In this document: positions 37,450-47,724 of the stretch, one piece after another
Position numbering within the stretch: the stretch's first letter is position 1
Layout of the letters: every line of letters starts with the position of its first letter
NCBI RefSeq assembly: GCF_008247605.1
Contig: NZ_CP043420.1
Location: forward strand, 2,108,001-2,172,000
Source: Kushneria phosphatilytica
Lineage (GTDB): Bacteria > Pseudomonadota > Gammaproteobacteria > Pseudomonadales > Halomonadaceae
Direction: 5' to 3'
Length of the DNA: 64,000 nucleotides
Position numbers and translations under genes: made by a program
Notes under the pieces: generated by a model
Told to the model about the DNA's origin: nothing
The model's input: the letters and a program-made list of their open reading frames with translations, nothing else
Database searches by the model: none

Positions 37450-37917
37450 ATGAGTATAAAGGCTAAAGCCGGACGCGCCCAGTCCGCAGCAAATCTGTTC
37501 AGTCATCGCGGCTCTCTGGCACCGCTGATTCGCACGGCACAATTGCTGGCCGAAGCGCAGCAGCACCTCGATGCCCACCTTCCTGAAGAGTTGCAGGGCC
37601 ATGTCGCTGTGGGGGGATACCAGGATGGCCGACTGACTCTGATGACCGATCGCGCCGTCTGGCTGACATGGTTGCGTTTCGAACAGCGCCGGCTACTGTC
37701 ACTGCTGCAGCAGATACGGGGGCTGGAAACCCTGCAGGGGCTGCAACTCAAGGTACGCCCCATTCGACCGCTCTATCAGCCGGTTCATCAGCCTCGCCAT
37801 CTTCCTGCCGAAGCCGCCGAACAGCTGCGCCTTTGCGCCAGCGATACCAGTGATCGGAACCTTCGCCAAGCGCTGGAACGGCTTGCCAGTCATGGCGAAC
37901 AGGATAACGATCCCTGA
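37450..37917 (+). CDS. dciA: DciA-family (DUF721) DNA replication protein
   Basis: A 155-residue protein with the DUF721 domain (residues ~15-110: LIRTAQLLAEAQQHLDAHLPEE ... GRLTLMTDRAVWLTWLR) and a Gln/Arg-rich tail. DciA loads the replicative helicase DnaB in bacteria that lack DnaC-type loaders. The gene lies between lpxC and secA but on the opposite strand. Its ATG overlaps the 5' edge of the candidate secM-like frame. No clear Shine-Dalgarno is seen. Confidence 0.85.
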   Translation: MSIKAKAGRAQSAANLFSHRGSLAPLIRTAQLLAEAQQHLDAHLPEELQGHVAVGGYQDGRLTLMTDRAVWLTWLRFEQRRLLSLLQQIRGLETLQGLQLKVRPIRPLYQPVHQPRHLPAEAAEQLRLCASDTSDRNLRQALERLASHGEQDNDP

Positions 37918-37937
37918 TAAGTTCTGATCCCGACATG

Positions 37938-37966
37938 AAAAAGGCGCCGACATAATGCCGGCGCCT
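37938..37966 (-). terminator. Terminator of lpxC (end of the ftsZ-lpxC segment)
   Basis: In the minus direction AGGCGCCG pairs with CGGCGCCT (37942-37949 with 37959-37966) over a 9-nt loop, followed by TTTTTC (37938-37942). It lies between the converging dciA and lpxC stops. Confidence 0.9.
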
Positions 37967-37995
37967 GGTGGCAAGCACAGAACCCATACAATGAC

Positions 37996-38907
37996 TTACA
38001 TGGCCATGGCAGGCTCGGAGTAGGAAATCGGAGAGGTTTCACGATCCTCGAATGTTACGATTTCCCAGGCATCCTGATGTTTGAGCAGTGCTCTGGCCAG
38101 CTGGTTATTCAGCCCGTGGCCAGACTTGAAGCCACGAAACTCACCAATCAGGCTATGTCCCAGCTGGTAGAGATCGCCGATGGCATCCAGCACCTTGTGG
38201 CGGACAAACTCATCCTCATAGCGCAAGCCGTCCTCATTGAGGATGCGGTACTCGTCAACCACGATGGCATTATCCAGACTACCGCCCAGTGCCAGGTTCT
38301 GAGAGCGCAGGAACTCAAGATCGCGCATGAAACCAAAGGTGCGTGCACGGCTGACCTCCTTCACGAAGGAAGTCGTGGAAAAATCCACACTGGTAGACTG
38401 CTTCTGGGATTCGAATACCGGGTGATCGAAATCGATCGTAAAACTGACCCTGAAGCCATCATAGGGCCGAAAGCTGGCCCACTTGTCCCCATCGTTGACC
38501 GTCAGCTCGCGCTTGATCCGAATAAAGCGCTTGGCAGCGTCCTGTTCGGCAATACCGGCAGACTGAATCAGAAATACAAAGGGGCCGGCACTGCCATCCA
38601 TGATCGGCACTTCCGGCTCGCTCAGTTCAACATAAGCATTGTCGATACCGAGCCCGGCAAAGGCCGACATCAGATGCTCCACTGTCGCCACCCGCGCGCT
38701 GTTGACCGATAGAGCCGTGCACATGGTGGTATCCTGCACATTGTCCGGATGGGCGGGTACTTCAACCATTGGTTCCAGATCAGTGCGCACGAAAACAATC
38801 CCGGTATTAACGGGGGCCGGACGCAGGGTCAGATAGACCTTTTTGCCGGAATGCAGCCCGACACCGGTCGCCCGGATAATATTTTGAAGCGTTCTTTGAC
38901 GGATCAT
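37996..38907 (-). CDS. lpxC: UDP-3-O-acyl-N-acetylglucosamine deacetylase LpxC
   Basis: A 303-residue zinc enzyme catalysing the committed step of lipid A synthesis. It begins [21 protein letters not shown]. Zinc ligands are in ATVEHLMSA (His ~78) and HKVLDAIGD (His and Asp ~238-242); the catalytic-base His is in KSGHGLNNQ (~265). The start at 38907 matches the family; the longer frame to 38937 does not. Its own promoter (38950-38978) lies upstream. LapB, also in this window, is expected to control its FtsH-dependent turnover. Confidence 0.97.
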   Translation of the reverse strand: MIRQRTLQNIIRATGVGLHSGKKVYLTLRPAPVNTGIVFVRTDLEPMVEVPAHPDNVQDTTMCTALSVNSARVATVEHLMSAFAGLGIDNAYVELSEPEVPIMDGSAGPFVFLIQSAGIAEQDAAKRFIRIKRELTVNDGDKWASFRPYDGFRVSFTIDFDHPVFESQKQSTSVDFSTTSFVKEVSRARTFGFMRDLEFLRSQNLALGGSLDNAIVVDEYRILNEDGLRYEDEFVRHKVLDAIGDLYQLGHSLIGEFRGFKSGHGLNNQLARALLKHQDAWEIVTFEDRETSPISYSEPAMAM

Positions 38908-38949
38908 AGGTTCGCTGCCACGCAGGAAAGCATTCAAACGAATGTTTGT

Positions 38950-38978
38950 ATAATAACAGCTGGCTGGTGCAACAACAA
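38950..38978 (-). promoter_or_regulatory. Sigma-70 promoter of lpxC
   Basis: On the minus strand TTGTTG (38973-38978), a 17-nt spacer and TATTAT (38950-38955) form a good -35/-10 pair about 45 nt before the lpxC ATG. An inverted repeat CAAAC-GAAT-GTTTG (38935-38948) lies at the expected transcription start. lpxC is therefore transcribed separately from ftsZ, which ends in a terminator. Confidence 0.7.
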
Positions 38979-39018
38979 CGAACAGTGTTCGATATTCAGT
39001 GATTAATTGTTATTGCCA

Positions 39019-39050
39019 TAAAAACTCGGGGCCCCGGCAACGGGGCCCCG
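39019..39050 (-). terminator. Terminator of ftsZ
   Basis: Minus-strand CGGGGCCCC pairs with GGGGCCCCG (39042-39050 with 39027-39035) over a 6-nt loop, followed by GAGTTTTTA. It separates the dcw/ftsZ transcript from lpxC. Confidence 0.9.
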
Positions 39051-39071
39051 CAGCACTGCATATACCACGCT

Positions 39072-40244
39072 TCAGTCAGCCTGACGCCGCAGGAAAGCCG
39101 GGATATCGAGATAGTCATCCAGCTCCTGAGACTTGCGCCGCTTGTCTCGAGAGGCCTGCTGCTCGCGTGCCTGCTCCTTTTCACGCTGCTGCTGGCGCGC
39201 GACGGCCGGCTGCTGGGACAGCTTGCGGTAATCCGCCTGCTCACCACGCACACTCTGCGTTTCACGCTGGCCGGAACGTTCCACTCGGCCATCGAGACCA
39301 GCGGCTACCACAGTGACCCGAAGTTCGTCGCTCATATCCATGTCGATGGCAGTGCCTACCACAATGGTCGCGTCCTGAGAGGCGAACTCCTGAACTGTGG
39401 CACCAACGTCATTGAATTCGCCAATCGACAGATCAGGGCCTGCCGTAATATTGACCAGAATGCCGCGCGCGCCGTTGAGATCGATATCCTCGAGCAATGG
39501 ACTGCGAATGGCCTTCTCGGCAGCTTCCCGGGCCCGGTTTTCGCCGGTTGCAGAGCCAGTACCCATCATCGCCATGCCCATCTCGGACATGACAGTGCGC
39601 ACGTCGGCAAAGTCGACGTTAATGATGCCCGGAGAAGTAATCAGCTCGGCAATGCCCTGTACGGCACCAAGCAATACATCATTGGCTGCACTGAAAGCGG
39701 TCAACAGGCTGGCATTCTTGCCCAGCACCGTTAGCAGCTTCTCATTGGGGATGGTAATCAGCGAATCAACGTGCTCGGAGAGCTCTTTCATGCCCTCTTC
39801 GGCAGCACGCTGGCGCTTGGGCCCCTCGAACGGGAACGGTCGTGTCACCACCGCTACGGTCAGGATGCCCAGTTCCTTGGCGACCTGGGCCACCACGGGG
39901 GCGCCGCCAGTACCGGTGCCACCCCCCATGCCGGCGGTAATAAAGACCATGTCCGCGCCATTGAGCAGCTCGGAAATACGCTCACGGTCTTCCATGGCCG
40001 CCTGACGGCCGACTTCGGGATTGGCACCAGCCCCAAGCCCCTTGGTAATTTCGCTGCCCAACTGCAGTACCGTTTTGGCAGCAACTCGCTTGAGGGCCTG
40101 CGCATCGGTGTTCGCGCAGATGAATTCAACGCCCTCGATATTACTCTCGACCATATGGTTGACGGCATTACCGCCGCCGCCGCCAACGCCGATCACCTTG
40201 ATAACTGCGCTGCTGGAGGGTGCGTTATCTACCAGCTCAAACAT
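39072..40244 (-). CDS. ftsZ: Cell division protein FtsZ
   Basis: A 390-residue tubulin-like GTPase that forms the Z ring. The GTP-binding tubulin signature [11 protein letters not shown] is at ~107-117, the T7 synergy loop [15 protein letters not shown] near 204, and the conserved C-terminal peptide [14 protein letters not shown] binds FtsA and ZipA. The start is set at 40244 (MFELVDN) because GGGAG lies 9 nt upstream; an ATG three codons earlier would overlap the ribosome site. Confidence 0.98.
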   Translation of the reverse strand: MFELVDNAPSSSAVIKVIGVGGGGGNAVNHMVESNIEGVEFICANTDAQALKRVAAKTVLQLGSEITKGLGAGANPEVGRQAAMEDRERISELLNGADMVFITAGMGGGTGTGGAPVVAQVAKELGILTVAVVTRPFPFEGPKRQRAAEEGMKELSEHVDSLITIPNEKLLTVLGKNASLLTAFSAANDVLLGAVQGIAELITSPGIINVDFADVRTVMSEMGMAMMGTGSATGENRAREAAEKAIRSPLLEDIDLNGARGILVNITAGPDLSIGEFNDVGATVQEFASQDATIVVGTAIDMDMSDELRVTVVAAGLDGRVERSGQRETQSVRGEQADYRKLSQQPAVARQQQREKEQAREQQASRDKRRKSQELDDYLDIPAFLRRQAD

Positions 40245-40281
40245 AATACCCATCTCCCGGATCGCGCATGACGCGACCTCA

Positions 40282-41565
40282 TCAGAAATTTCCCCTGAAC
40301 CAGCCCCGGATTCGCGACAGTGCCGAAGGCAGGGAATCCGTCATGTGGCGCTCGGAGTGACCGCGTCGAGAATGCTCATCCCCGCGCGACTGGGTAATTC
40401 CACGCGAGTGTGATGCGTTGTTCATGCCGTAGAGTAACAAACCCACCCCCGTGGAATAAATCGGATTGCGAACCACATCCGCCAGACCGCGCACATTCTG
40501 CGGGCAGGCGATGCGGACCGGCATATGGAATATTTCCTCTGCCAGTTCTCCGACCCCTTCCATTCGCGAGGTCCCTCCAGTCAGCACGATACCGGCTGCC
40601 ACCAGATCCTCATAGCCGCTTCGACGCAGCTCTTCGCGCACCAGGGTAAACAGTTCTTCGTAACGCGGTTCAACCACCTGAGCAAGCGCCTGCCGGGAAA
40701 GATCCCGAGCCGGGCGATCTCCAACACTGGGCACCTTGATCAGTTCATCACTGCTGGCCATCTGTGTCAGTGCACAGGCGTATTTGACCTTGATGTCCTC
40801 TGCATACTGGGTAGGGGTGCGCAAGGCCATGGCAATGTCATTGGTCACCTGATCCCCTGCAATGGGGATAACAGCCGTATGACGAATGGCCCCCTCGGTA
40901 AAGACCGCGATATCGGTAGTACCTCCCCCGATATCAACCATGCACACACCCAGTTCCCGTTCGTCTTCGGTCAGCACGGCGTGGCTCGAAGCCAGTTGTT
41001 CGAGGATGATGTCATCCACTTCAAGACCGCAACGACGAACACATTTTTCTATGTTCTGAACTGCGTTGAGAGCAGCAGTAACCAGATGCACCCGAGCCTC
41101 GAGGCGCACACCGGACATGCCCAGTGGCTCACGAATACCCTCCTGGGCATCAATGGCATACTCCTGCGGCAGCACATGAAGAATACGCTGCCCTTCCATG
41201 ATGGCCCGGGCACGGGCGGAATCGATGACCCTGTCAATATCCGAAGGCGTCACCTCACGTTCCTTGATCGCCACGACGCCATCGGAGTTCATGGAGCTGA
41301 TGTGACTACCGGCAATGCCGACAAAAACGGAATGAATATCGCAGCCTGCCATCAGCTCGGCTTCTTCGACCGCACGCTGAATGGATTGCACGGTAGATTC
41401 AATATTGATCACCACACCCTTTTTCATTCCACGTGAGGGATGTGAGCCAATACCGGCGATCTCTATACCGCCATCATCGGTCGGTTGACCGACAATCGCC
41501 ACGACCTTGGACGTTCCGATATCCAGCCCGACGACCATATTGGAAGCGTTGGATTGTCCTGCCAT
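40282..41565 (-). CDS. ftsA: Cell division protein FtsA
   Basis: A 427-residue actin-like protein that anchors FtsZ to the membrane. It begins near [12 protein letters not shown] and has the phosphate-binding [13 protein letters not shown] (~205-217) and the GTGLLLYG block near 385. The C-terminal amphipathic membrane helix reads [15 protein letters not shown] lies 12 nt before the ATG. The 204 bp between it and ftsQ are AT-rich and contain a TATTCT box on the minus strand near 41690, so a separate ftsA-ftsZ promoter is likely. Confidence 0.97.
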   Translation of the reverse strand: MAGQSNASNMVVGLDIGTSKVVAIVGQPTDDGGIEIAGIGSHPSRGMKKGVVINIESTVQSIQRAVEEAELMAGCDIHSVFVGIAGSHISSMNSDGVVAIKEREVTPSDIDRVIDSARARAIMEGQRILHVLPQEYAIDAQEGIREPLGMSGVRLEARVHLVTAALNAVQNIEKCVRRCGLEVDDIILEQLASSHAVLTEDERELGVCMVDIGGGTTDIAVFTEGAIRHTAVIPIAGDQVTNDIAMALRTPTQYAEDIKVKYACALTQMASSDELIKVPSVGDRPARDLSRQALAQVVEPRYEELFTLVREELRRSGYEDLVAAGIVLTGGTSRMEGVGELAEEIFHMPVRIACPQNVRGLADVVRNPIYSTGVGLLLYGMNNASHSRGITQSRGDEHSRRGHSERHMTDSLPSALSRIRGWFRGNF

Positions 41566-41769
41566 AGGTCGGGCCTACTCCTATTGATCAATCATTTCGA
41601 AAACGTGCATCAGACTTCCCATTGTCGTCCACGAATTACCGCAATGACATTGACGCAGGGACGTAAAAAGATTTTCCGAGAATACGGCCATTTGCCCTCG
41701 AAAGAAATACCTGTATGGCTCCCAACACATAAAGTTACAGCTGTTGCCAACCGTTAATTGCCATGAGTG

Positions 41770-42501
41770 TCATTGAGCATTGTTATCAGCATCGTCAACA
41801 GGGGCACTCTGACCATGCCAGGCAACGGCCAGGCCATTGGGATAGCGCAAATCAAGGTAACGAATATCGTCGGCTCGCTTCTTCAACCCTCGTTGCCATG
41901 CTGTCATGAAACGCAGAATGCGCTCATCACTGTCAGTGCGGCCTACCATGACCCAAAAGCTGTCATTAATCTGAAAACGCCATGCCCCACGCGCCTCGAG
42001 ACGCAGCTGGGTAATCTGCACATCCAGAGGTGAGAGGGTCTTTTTCAACTGATCAAACCACGCCAGAACCTCGGGGCCACTTCCCCTGGGGCCGGCAAGA
42101 TTGGGAAGGTCTCCTACCTGCCGTATCGGTCCAGCCCTGAAGGGATTACCTTCTGTATTGAGCAGCGAATCGTCATTCCACCAGGCCACGGGGCGCTGTT
42201 CATAAAGCTCGAAAGTCAGTGCATTCGGCCAGCGCCGGGTGACCCGGGCATCCCGAATCCAGGGAATCGCCCTGGCACCTCGACGCATTTGATCAAGATC
42301 CACTGACAACCAGGTCTGCCCCTGGATCAGAGGAGTAAGACGCTGTTGCAGATAGCGCGCTGAAACGTGATGCAAATCGCCACGGATCGACACCCGCTCG
42401 ATCGGCGTATCCAGCCACAACCAGAGCGTACGCCCGCCTGCGCCAAGCAGCGCAATAATGAGAATCAGCCCCAGCAGGCGATTGGATGTACTACTCGCCA
42501 T
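41770..42501 (-). CDS. ftsQ: Cell division protein FtsQ
   Basis: A 243-residue bitopic divisome protein: short cytoplasmic N-terminus, one membrane helix (LLGLILIIALLGAGG, ~10-25), a POTRA domain beginning IERVSIRGDLHHVS (~36), and a beta domain to the C-terminus. FtsQ links early and late divisome proteins via FtsB-FtsL. The ATG at 42501 has GGTGGA 7 nt upstream; an ATG at 42519 would add six residues. In many relatives ddl lies between murC and ftsQ; here only 57-75 bp separate them. Confidence 0.93.
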   Translation of the reverse strand: MASSTSNRLLGLILIIALLGAGGRTLWLWLDTPIERVSIRGDLHHVSARYLQQRLTPLIQGQTWLSVDLDQMRRGARAIPWIRDARVTRRWPNALTFELYEQRPVAWWNDDSLLNTEGNPFRAGPIRQVGDLPNLAGPRGSGPEVLAWFDQLKKTLSPLDVQITQLRLEARGAWRFQINDSFWVMVGRTDSDERILRFMTAWQRGLKKRADDIRYLDLRYPNGLAVAWHGQSAPVDDADNNAQ

Positions 42502-42576
42502 TGGGCAGTCCACCGGCATGATACGCGATCAGGATCGCCCTCCCCTGCCTGGAGTGACATCGCAACATCGCTGCTG

Positions 42577-44052
42577 TCATGCCAGCTCCAGACGCTCGAG
42601 ATCGAGTTCGCAACCGGCCAGCGCAGCGCTGATCCCGCTGATGTCTCCAGCTCCCTGGGTGACCAGAATATCGCCCGGCAGCAGCACATTACCCAGTAGG
42701 GTAGCCAACGCCTGGCGACTCTCAACAAACAGTGGATCGACCTGACCACGCTGTCGAATCGAACCGGCCAGGGTACGGCTATCAGCTCCTTTCAGCGGCG
42801 TTTCTCCGGCACTGTAGACATCCAGCAACAGCAGAGTATCCACGCCGGAGAGTACACGCACGAAATCTTCGAACAGATCATGGGTGCGGGAATAGCGGTG
42901 CGGTTGATAAAGCATTACCAGTCGGCGCTGCGGCCAACCGGCACGAATGGCTCGAATCACCATATCCACTTCTCGCGGATGGTGACCATAATCATCCACC
43001 AGCATGACCGGCTCACTGACAGCATGCTCCCCGCGAGAAGTAGCATGGCTGCCGGAAAGTGAGAAATGTCCCTGCACCTGAAAGCGGCGGCCTACACCGG
43101 CAAAGCTCGCCAGTGCTCTGATAATGGCGGCATCAGCCACGCCGGCATCGGTGGCGACCGCTACTGCAGCCAACGCATTGAGCGCATTATGCTCACCCGG
43201 CATGTTCAAACGAATTTCCAATGGTGCGTGCCCAGGGGGGCGGCGAGCCGTAAAGCTGACTTCACCCCCCTGCTGACGGAAATTCTCAAGACGATAGTCC
43301 GCCTGGTCATCGAAACCATAGGTCACGAACTGACGCTGCACCCTGGGCAGCAACGCACGCACTATAGGGTCATCGAGACAGAGAATCGCCAAACCATAGA
43401 ACGGCAGGTTATGAAGGAATTCCAGGAAGGTATCCTGCAGCCGAACAAAATCACCTTCATAGGTGCCCATGTGATCGGCATCGATATTGGTCACAACGGC
43501 CATCATGGGCTGAAGATGAAGAAATGAGGCATCCGATTCATCGGCCTCGGCTACCAGATATTCACCCTCCCCCAGACGGGCGTTGGTCCCGGCACTGGTC
43601 AGGCGCCCACCGATAACGAAGGTCGGATCCAGTCCACCCTCAGCGAGCAGAGTCGCGGTCAGACTGGTTGTTGTGGTCTTGCCATGCGTGCCGGCCACGG
43701 CAATCCCGTTACGAAAGCGCATCAGTTCCGCCAGCATTTCAGCGCGCCGAACCAACGGCACACGATGTTCACGCGCCCAGTTCACTTCGGGATTGGAAGT
43801 ATCAATGGCACTGGACACCACAACCACATCGGCATCGACGACATTTTCGGCACGATGACCGATGGTGACCCGAACACCACATTGACGTAGATGAGCTGTT
43901 ACCGGCGACTCCTTCAGATCACTGCCACTGACCCGAAAACCCTGATTGCACAATACTTCTGCGATGCCGCACATTCCCGCGCCACCGATGCCGACGAAAT
44001 GAATGCCTCTGATGCGGCGCATACCGCTGCGGGCATGGGTCTCAATGCTCAA
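42577..44052 (-). CDS. murC: UDP-N-acetylmuramate-L-alanine ligase MurC
   Basis: A 491-residue ATP-dependent ligase that adds L-Ala to UDP-MurNAc. It has [18 protein letters not shown] near the N-terminus (UDP binding), the Mur P-loop [11 protein letters not shown] (~120-130) and the conserved DYGHHPREV (~350) typical of MurC. The start is a TTG at 44052 supported by GGAG 7 nt upstream, overlapping murG by 11 bp; an ATG at 44022 is the alternative. Confidence 0.97.
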   Translation of the reverse strand: MSIETHARSGMRRIRGIHFVGIGGAGMCGIAEVLCNQGFRVSGSDLKESPVTAHLRQCGVRVTIGHRAENVVDADVVVVSSAIDTSNPEVNWAREHRVPLVRRAEMLAELMRFRNGIAVAGTHGKTTTTSLTATLLAEGGLDPTFVIGGRLTSAGTNARLGEGEYLVAEADESDASFLHLQPMMAVVTNIDADHMGTYEGDFVRLQDTFLEFLHNLPFYGLAILCLDDPIVRALLPRVQRQFVTYGFDDQADYRLENFRQQGGEVSFTARRPPGHAPLEIRLNMPGEHNALNALAAVAVATDAGVADAAIIRALASFAGVGRRFQVQGHFSLSGSHATSRGEHAVSEPVMLVDDYGHHPREVDMVIRAIRAGWPQRRLVMLYQPHRYSRTHDLFEDFVRVLSGVDTLLLLDVYSAGETPLKGADSRTLAGSIRQRGQVDPLFVESRQALATLLGNVLLPGDILVTQGAGDISGISAALAGCELDLERLELA

Positions 44053-45139
44053 AGCCTATCTCCATACAGCCGCGGGTCATGATCGTTACCGCCTCCAATT
44101 GGGCTTTGTCGCGCGCCCGATGAGCCATACTGGCCAGAACCGATGGACACAACAGCTCCACCAGCAGGGCATACAATGCTTCTACACTCATATCCCGCTG
44201 CTGGATGAGTCGTGCACCACCACCGTCAACCAGATACCTTGCATTGGTGGTCTGATGATCATCCACCGCATGAGGAAAGGGCACCAGCAATGCAGGCTTA
44301 CCGGCCGCTGCCAGCTCCGTCACCGTAAGCGCCCCGCTGCGGCAAATCACCAGATCGGCCCAGTCATAACACGCCGCCATATCCTCGATGAAGGCACTGA
44401 CCTCTGCCTCAACCCCGAATGCGTCATAGCGTTCGCGGGTGGCTTCCTCCTTGTTGCGACCCGCCTGATGACGGATCACCGGGCGTATTTCAGGCGCAAA
44501 CCGTGCTATTGCTTCGGGCAGGCGTTCATTCAACGCCACCGCTCCAAGCGAGCCCCCCATGACCAGAACATGCAACGGCCGGTTGTCCAGGTCGTGGCGT
44601 TCGCGCGGATGCTCACCTACAGCAGCAATCTCGGGACGTACCGGATTACCGATCACCTCGGGCGTCACTGCCGATGGAAAGGCACCCGGGAAGGCGGCAT
44701 AAACCCGCTGTGCCAGACGTGCCAGGCAACGGTTGGTCATGCCTGCTACAGCATTCTGTTCATGAATGATCAACGGAACCCCGACCAATCGAGCAGCCAG
44801 CCCACCCGGCCCACTGGCAAATCCGCCCAATCCGACTACCAATCGAACATCCAGTTTCCGGATCAGTCGTCTCGCTTCCAGCACCGCCCTGCCCAGCCGT
44901 AATGGGGCCTTGAGCCAGCCGGCCACACCATTGCCACGCAGCCCCGACACGCTGACATGATGCAGCGGTATTTCCGCTTTCGGTACCAGGGTATTTTCAA
45001 TTCCACGAGGCGTACCCAGCCAGTGCACCTCAACGCCTTCAGCCTGCAACGCCCTTGCAAGACTCAGTGCCGGTACGACATGGCCTCCCGTCCCCCCGGC
45101 CATGATCAGCACGCGCTGCGGTTCTGCTGCCGTGGTCAT
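44042..45139 (-). CDS. murG: Undecaprenyl-PP-MurNAc-pentapeptide GlcNAc transferase MurG
   Basis: A 365-residue GT28 glycosyltransferase that turns lipid I into lipid II at the inner face of the membrane. The glycine-rich loop [13 protein letters not shown] (~13-25) and the second loop [13 protein letters not shown] (~192-204) are visible, as is the UDP-GlcNAc site [18 protein letters not shown] (~265-282). The ATG overlaps the ftsW stop as ATGA. Confidence 0.97.
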   Translation of the reverse strand: MTTAAEPQRVLIMAGGTGGHVVPALSLARALQAEGVEVHWLGTPRGIENTLVPKAEIPLHHVSVSGLRGNGVAGWLKAPLRLGRAVLEARRLIRKLDVRLVVGLGGFASGPGGLAARLVGVPLIIHEQNAVAGMTNRCLARLAQRVYAAFPGAFPSAVTPEVIGNPVRPEIAAVGEHPRERHDLDNRPLHVLVMGGSLGAVALNERLPEAIARFAPEIRPVIRHQAGRNKEEATRERYDAFGVEAEVSAFIEDMAACYDWADLVICRSGALTVTELAAAGKPALLVPFPHAVDDHQTTNARYLVDGGGARLIQQRDMSVEALYALLVELLCPSVLASMAHRARDKAQLEAVTIMTRGCMEIGFEH

Positions 45140-46338
45140 GATGCCCCCTCGGAAACGCTACGCTGCTGACGTTTCCGTGAAGCACGTCGACGGCCACGGT
45201 TTTCACCATCCACACGCAATAACAGCCCTGCCATTGCACCACTGATCATCAGGCTCGACCCGCCATAGCTCAATAGCGGCAGGGTCAATCCCTTGGTAGG
45301 CAGGATGCCGGCGTTGACTGCAATATTGATAAAGGCCTGCCCCCCGATGATCAATGAAAAGCCGTAACAGACATAAGCGGCAAAAAGCTGACCATTTTCC
45401 TCGGCGACCCGACCGACCCTGAAACCGCGATAAACCAGTAGTGCGAACAGTGCAACCACGGTCAGCGACCCCAGCATTCCCAGCTCTTCGGCCAGCACAG
45501 AGAATACGAAGTCGGTATGAGCCTCGGGCAGAAAGAACAGTTTCTGTACGCTATTACCCAACCCCAGACCGGTCCAGCCACCTCGACCAAAGGCAATCAG
45601 TGCCTGGGTGAGCTGATAGCCCGAGCTGTACTGATTCGCCCAGGGATCCAGAAAGCTGGTAATACGCTGCATGCGATAGGGTTCGGAAATGGCCATGAAG
45701 GCCCCCAGTGCAATCACCACTACCGAGAGCAGCAGAAAACGCCATAGTGACGCACCCGCCAACAGCAACATGCCCATGGCAGTGGCCAGCAGCACTACTG
45801 TAGTGCCGTAATCAGGCTCGAGGATCAGCAGCGCCCCCAGCGCAAGGGTGATCGACAGTGGTGCCAGAAACCCCCACCAGCTTCGTCGCAACCGGGTCAG
45901 GTGACGCTCCATGTAGCCGGCGACATAGATCACCATGCAGAACTTGGCCACTTCGGAAGGCTGTATATTGACCGGTCCAAGTGGTATCCAGCGGCGACTG
46001 CCATTGACCTCATGCCCGATCACCAGCACCACAGCCAGCAGAATCATGGCCAGCATCAGCAGCGCCGGCCCATTGCTGCGCCAGAGGGTGACAGGGAAAC
46101 GCATGACGGTAAGCGCTACCAGTACACTCGCCAACACGAAAATACCGTGTCGGATACTGAAGTACCATGGATTGCCGGTCTGGCTGCTGGCGATCTCGGT
46201 CGAGGCAGAGGTCACCATGATCCAGCCTATGATAGGCAGGGCAATCAGTGGCAGTAACAGCCAACTGTCCAGCATATGGTGATCGGTAGATAAACGCTCC
46301 GACCAGGCGCGATCACCGGGCCGCAGAATCGACTTCAT
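45136..46338 (-). CDS. ftsW: Septal peptidoglycan glycosyltransferase FtsW
   Basis: A 400-residue SEDS-family membrane protein with about ten membrane helices. It polymerises lipid II at the septum together with FtsI. Family motifs include GRRWIPLGPVNIQPSEVAK (~115-133; the SEDS signature) and NAGILPTKGLTLPLLSYGG near 355. It overlaps murD upstream and murG downstream, each by ATGA. Confidence 0.96.
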   Translation of the reverse strand: MKSILRPGDRAWSERLSTDHHMLDSWLLLPLIALPIIGWIMVTSASTEIASSQTGNPWYFSIRHGIFVLASVLVALTVMRFPVTLWRSNGPALLMLAMILLAVVLVIGHEVNGSRRWIPLGPVNIQPSEVAKFCMVIYVAGYMERHLTRLRRSWWGFLAPLSITLALGALLILEPDYGTTVVLLATAMGMLLLAGASLWRFLLLSVVVIALGAFMAISEPYRMQRITSFLDPWANQYSSGYQLTQALIAFGRGGWTGLGLGNSVQKLFFLPEAHTDFVFSVLAEELGMLGSLTVVALFALLVYRGFRVGRVAEENGQLFAAYVCYGFSLIIGGQAFINIAVNAGILPTKGLTLPLLSYGGSSLMISGAMAGLLLRVDGENRGRRRASRKRQQRSVSEGAS

Positions 46339-47723
46339 CGGACGTCTCCAGCGGACAGTTCGGGACGGGAAGACAGCCAGGCTCTGAAAGCCTCGCCACG
46401 AGCGATGTAGCTGGTGAACTGATCAAGACTGGCGCAGGCCGGCGACAGCAGCACCGCATCGCCCGCTTTTGCCTGTTGCCAGGCCTGCTCCATGGCTTCG
46501 TCCAGAGTCGCCACTTCAAGCACTGTCACCTGATCTGCAAGGGTATCGGCCATTAATGCGGCATCCCGACCGAACAGGATGGCGAGTCGACCATATTGCG
46601 CCATCACCGGTCCCAGAGGTGTGAAATCGGCCCCCTTTCCCACGCCGCCAGCCAACAGGATCAGGCGCCCTGACAGCGACGAACCGATCCCTTCAATGGC
46701 CGCCAGAGTCGCACCAACATTGGTGCCCTTGGAATCATTGATCCACTGGATGCCCTCATGCTCGACGACCCGTTCAGCGCGATGAGGCAAACCGGTAAAG
46801 CGATGCAGGACATGTCGCATTGCTTCAATGGCCCATCCGGCACGCGCGCCAATGGCCAGCGCCGCCAGCGCGTTGGCCAGATTATGACGACCCGGCATGC
46901 CGACTTCAGCAACGGGCATGATCGGCTCATCGCCATGACAGATCATCAACGCATCAAAACAGCGCAGGCCCCATTGTTCGGACGCCGGGGCAGCCAGAGT
47001 AAAGCTTGTATGGTCAGGTACCAACACGCCTGGAGTGGTCGCCGTATCATCCGCGTTATAAACGGCATGACCTGCCCCTTCGAAGATACGCTGCTTCGCA
47101 TGGGCGTAGCCTGACAACCCGTCATGACGATCGAGATGGTCCTCGCTGAGGTTGAGATGACAGGCGATGTCCGCTCTCAATTGCGCGGTAGTTTCAAGCT
47201 GAAAGGAGGAGAGCTCCAGCACCATGACTTCGGCGTCGGGCGCCTCTCGCAGCAGATCGAGTGCCGGTGTGCCGAGGTTGCCACCGACCGCAGTCCTGCA
47301 CCCTGCCTCGCGAGCCATCTCCCCAACCAGAGTGGTAACCGTGGACTTCGCATTGGAGCCGGTAATGGCAATCAGCAGCGGCGGCGCGGTCATGTTATCC
47401 AGCGCCCGCCGTAACAGCGTCATTTCACCGATGAGTCGATCGCGAATGCACGACAGGGCCGGCATACGAGGATCAACGCCGGGACTCAGCACAACCTCAC
47501 GAAATCGTGCCATATCGAGCCGCTCCAGCGGACCGCAGTGAACGGCAACCCCGGGAAGCGCTGCTTTCAGCTCACCCAGCGCGGGTGGCACATCACGCGT
47601 ATCGGCAATCTCGAACGGTTGTCGCAGATGGTGCAGGTGACGGGCAATGGCACGTCCGGAGAGGCCTGTCCCGATGACCAGTACCGGCGCGTCAGCGGTG
47701 CCTGTCATGACCTCATCATTCAT
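46335..47723 (-). CDS. murD: UDP-N-acetylmuramoyl-L-alanine-D-glutamate ligase MurD
   Basis: A 462-residue Mur ligase that adds D-Glu. The N-terminal Rossmann-like segment is VLVIGTGLSGRAIARHL (~15-31) and the P-loop is GSNAKSTVTTL (~120-130); the usual form is GxNGKST, so Ala replaces Gly here. WINDSKGTNVGATLAAI (~325) is the conserved Mur C-terminal motif. Starts 2 bp after mraY; an alternative Met lies at 47708. Confidence 0.96.
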   Translation of the reverse strand: MNDEVMTGTADAPVLVIGTGLSGRAIARHLHHLRQPFEIADTRDVPPALGELKAALPGVAVHCGPLERLDMARFREVVLSPGVDPRMPALSCIRDRLIGEMTLLRRALDNMTAPPLLIAITGSNAKSTVTTLVGEMAREAGCRTAVGGNLGTPALDLLREAPDAEVMVLELSSFQLETTAQLRADIACHLNLSEDHLDRHDGLSGYAHAKQRIFEGAGHAVYNADDTATTPGVLVPDHTSFTLAAPASEQWGLRCFDALMICHGDEPIMPVAEVGMPGRHNLANALAALAIGARAGWAIEAMRHVLHRFTGLPHRAERVVEHEGIQWINDSKGTNVGATLAAIEGIGSSLSGRLILLAGGVGKGADFTPLGPVMAQYGRLAILFGRDAALMADTLADQVTVLEVATLDEAMEQAWQQAKAGDAVLLSPACASLDQFTSYIARGEAFRAWLSSRPELSAGDVR

Positions 47724-47724
47724 G

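Noticed and set aside
41485..41757. 90-residue plus-strand frame over the ftsA start and the ftsA-ftsQ gap
   Set aside because: Half antisense to ftsA; no recognisable motif.
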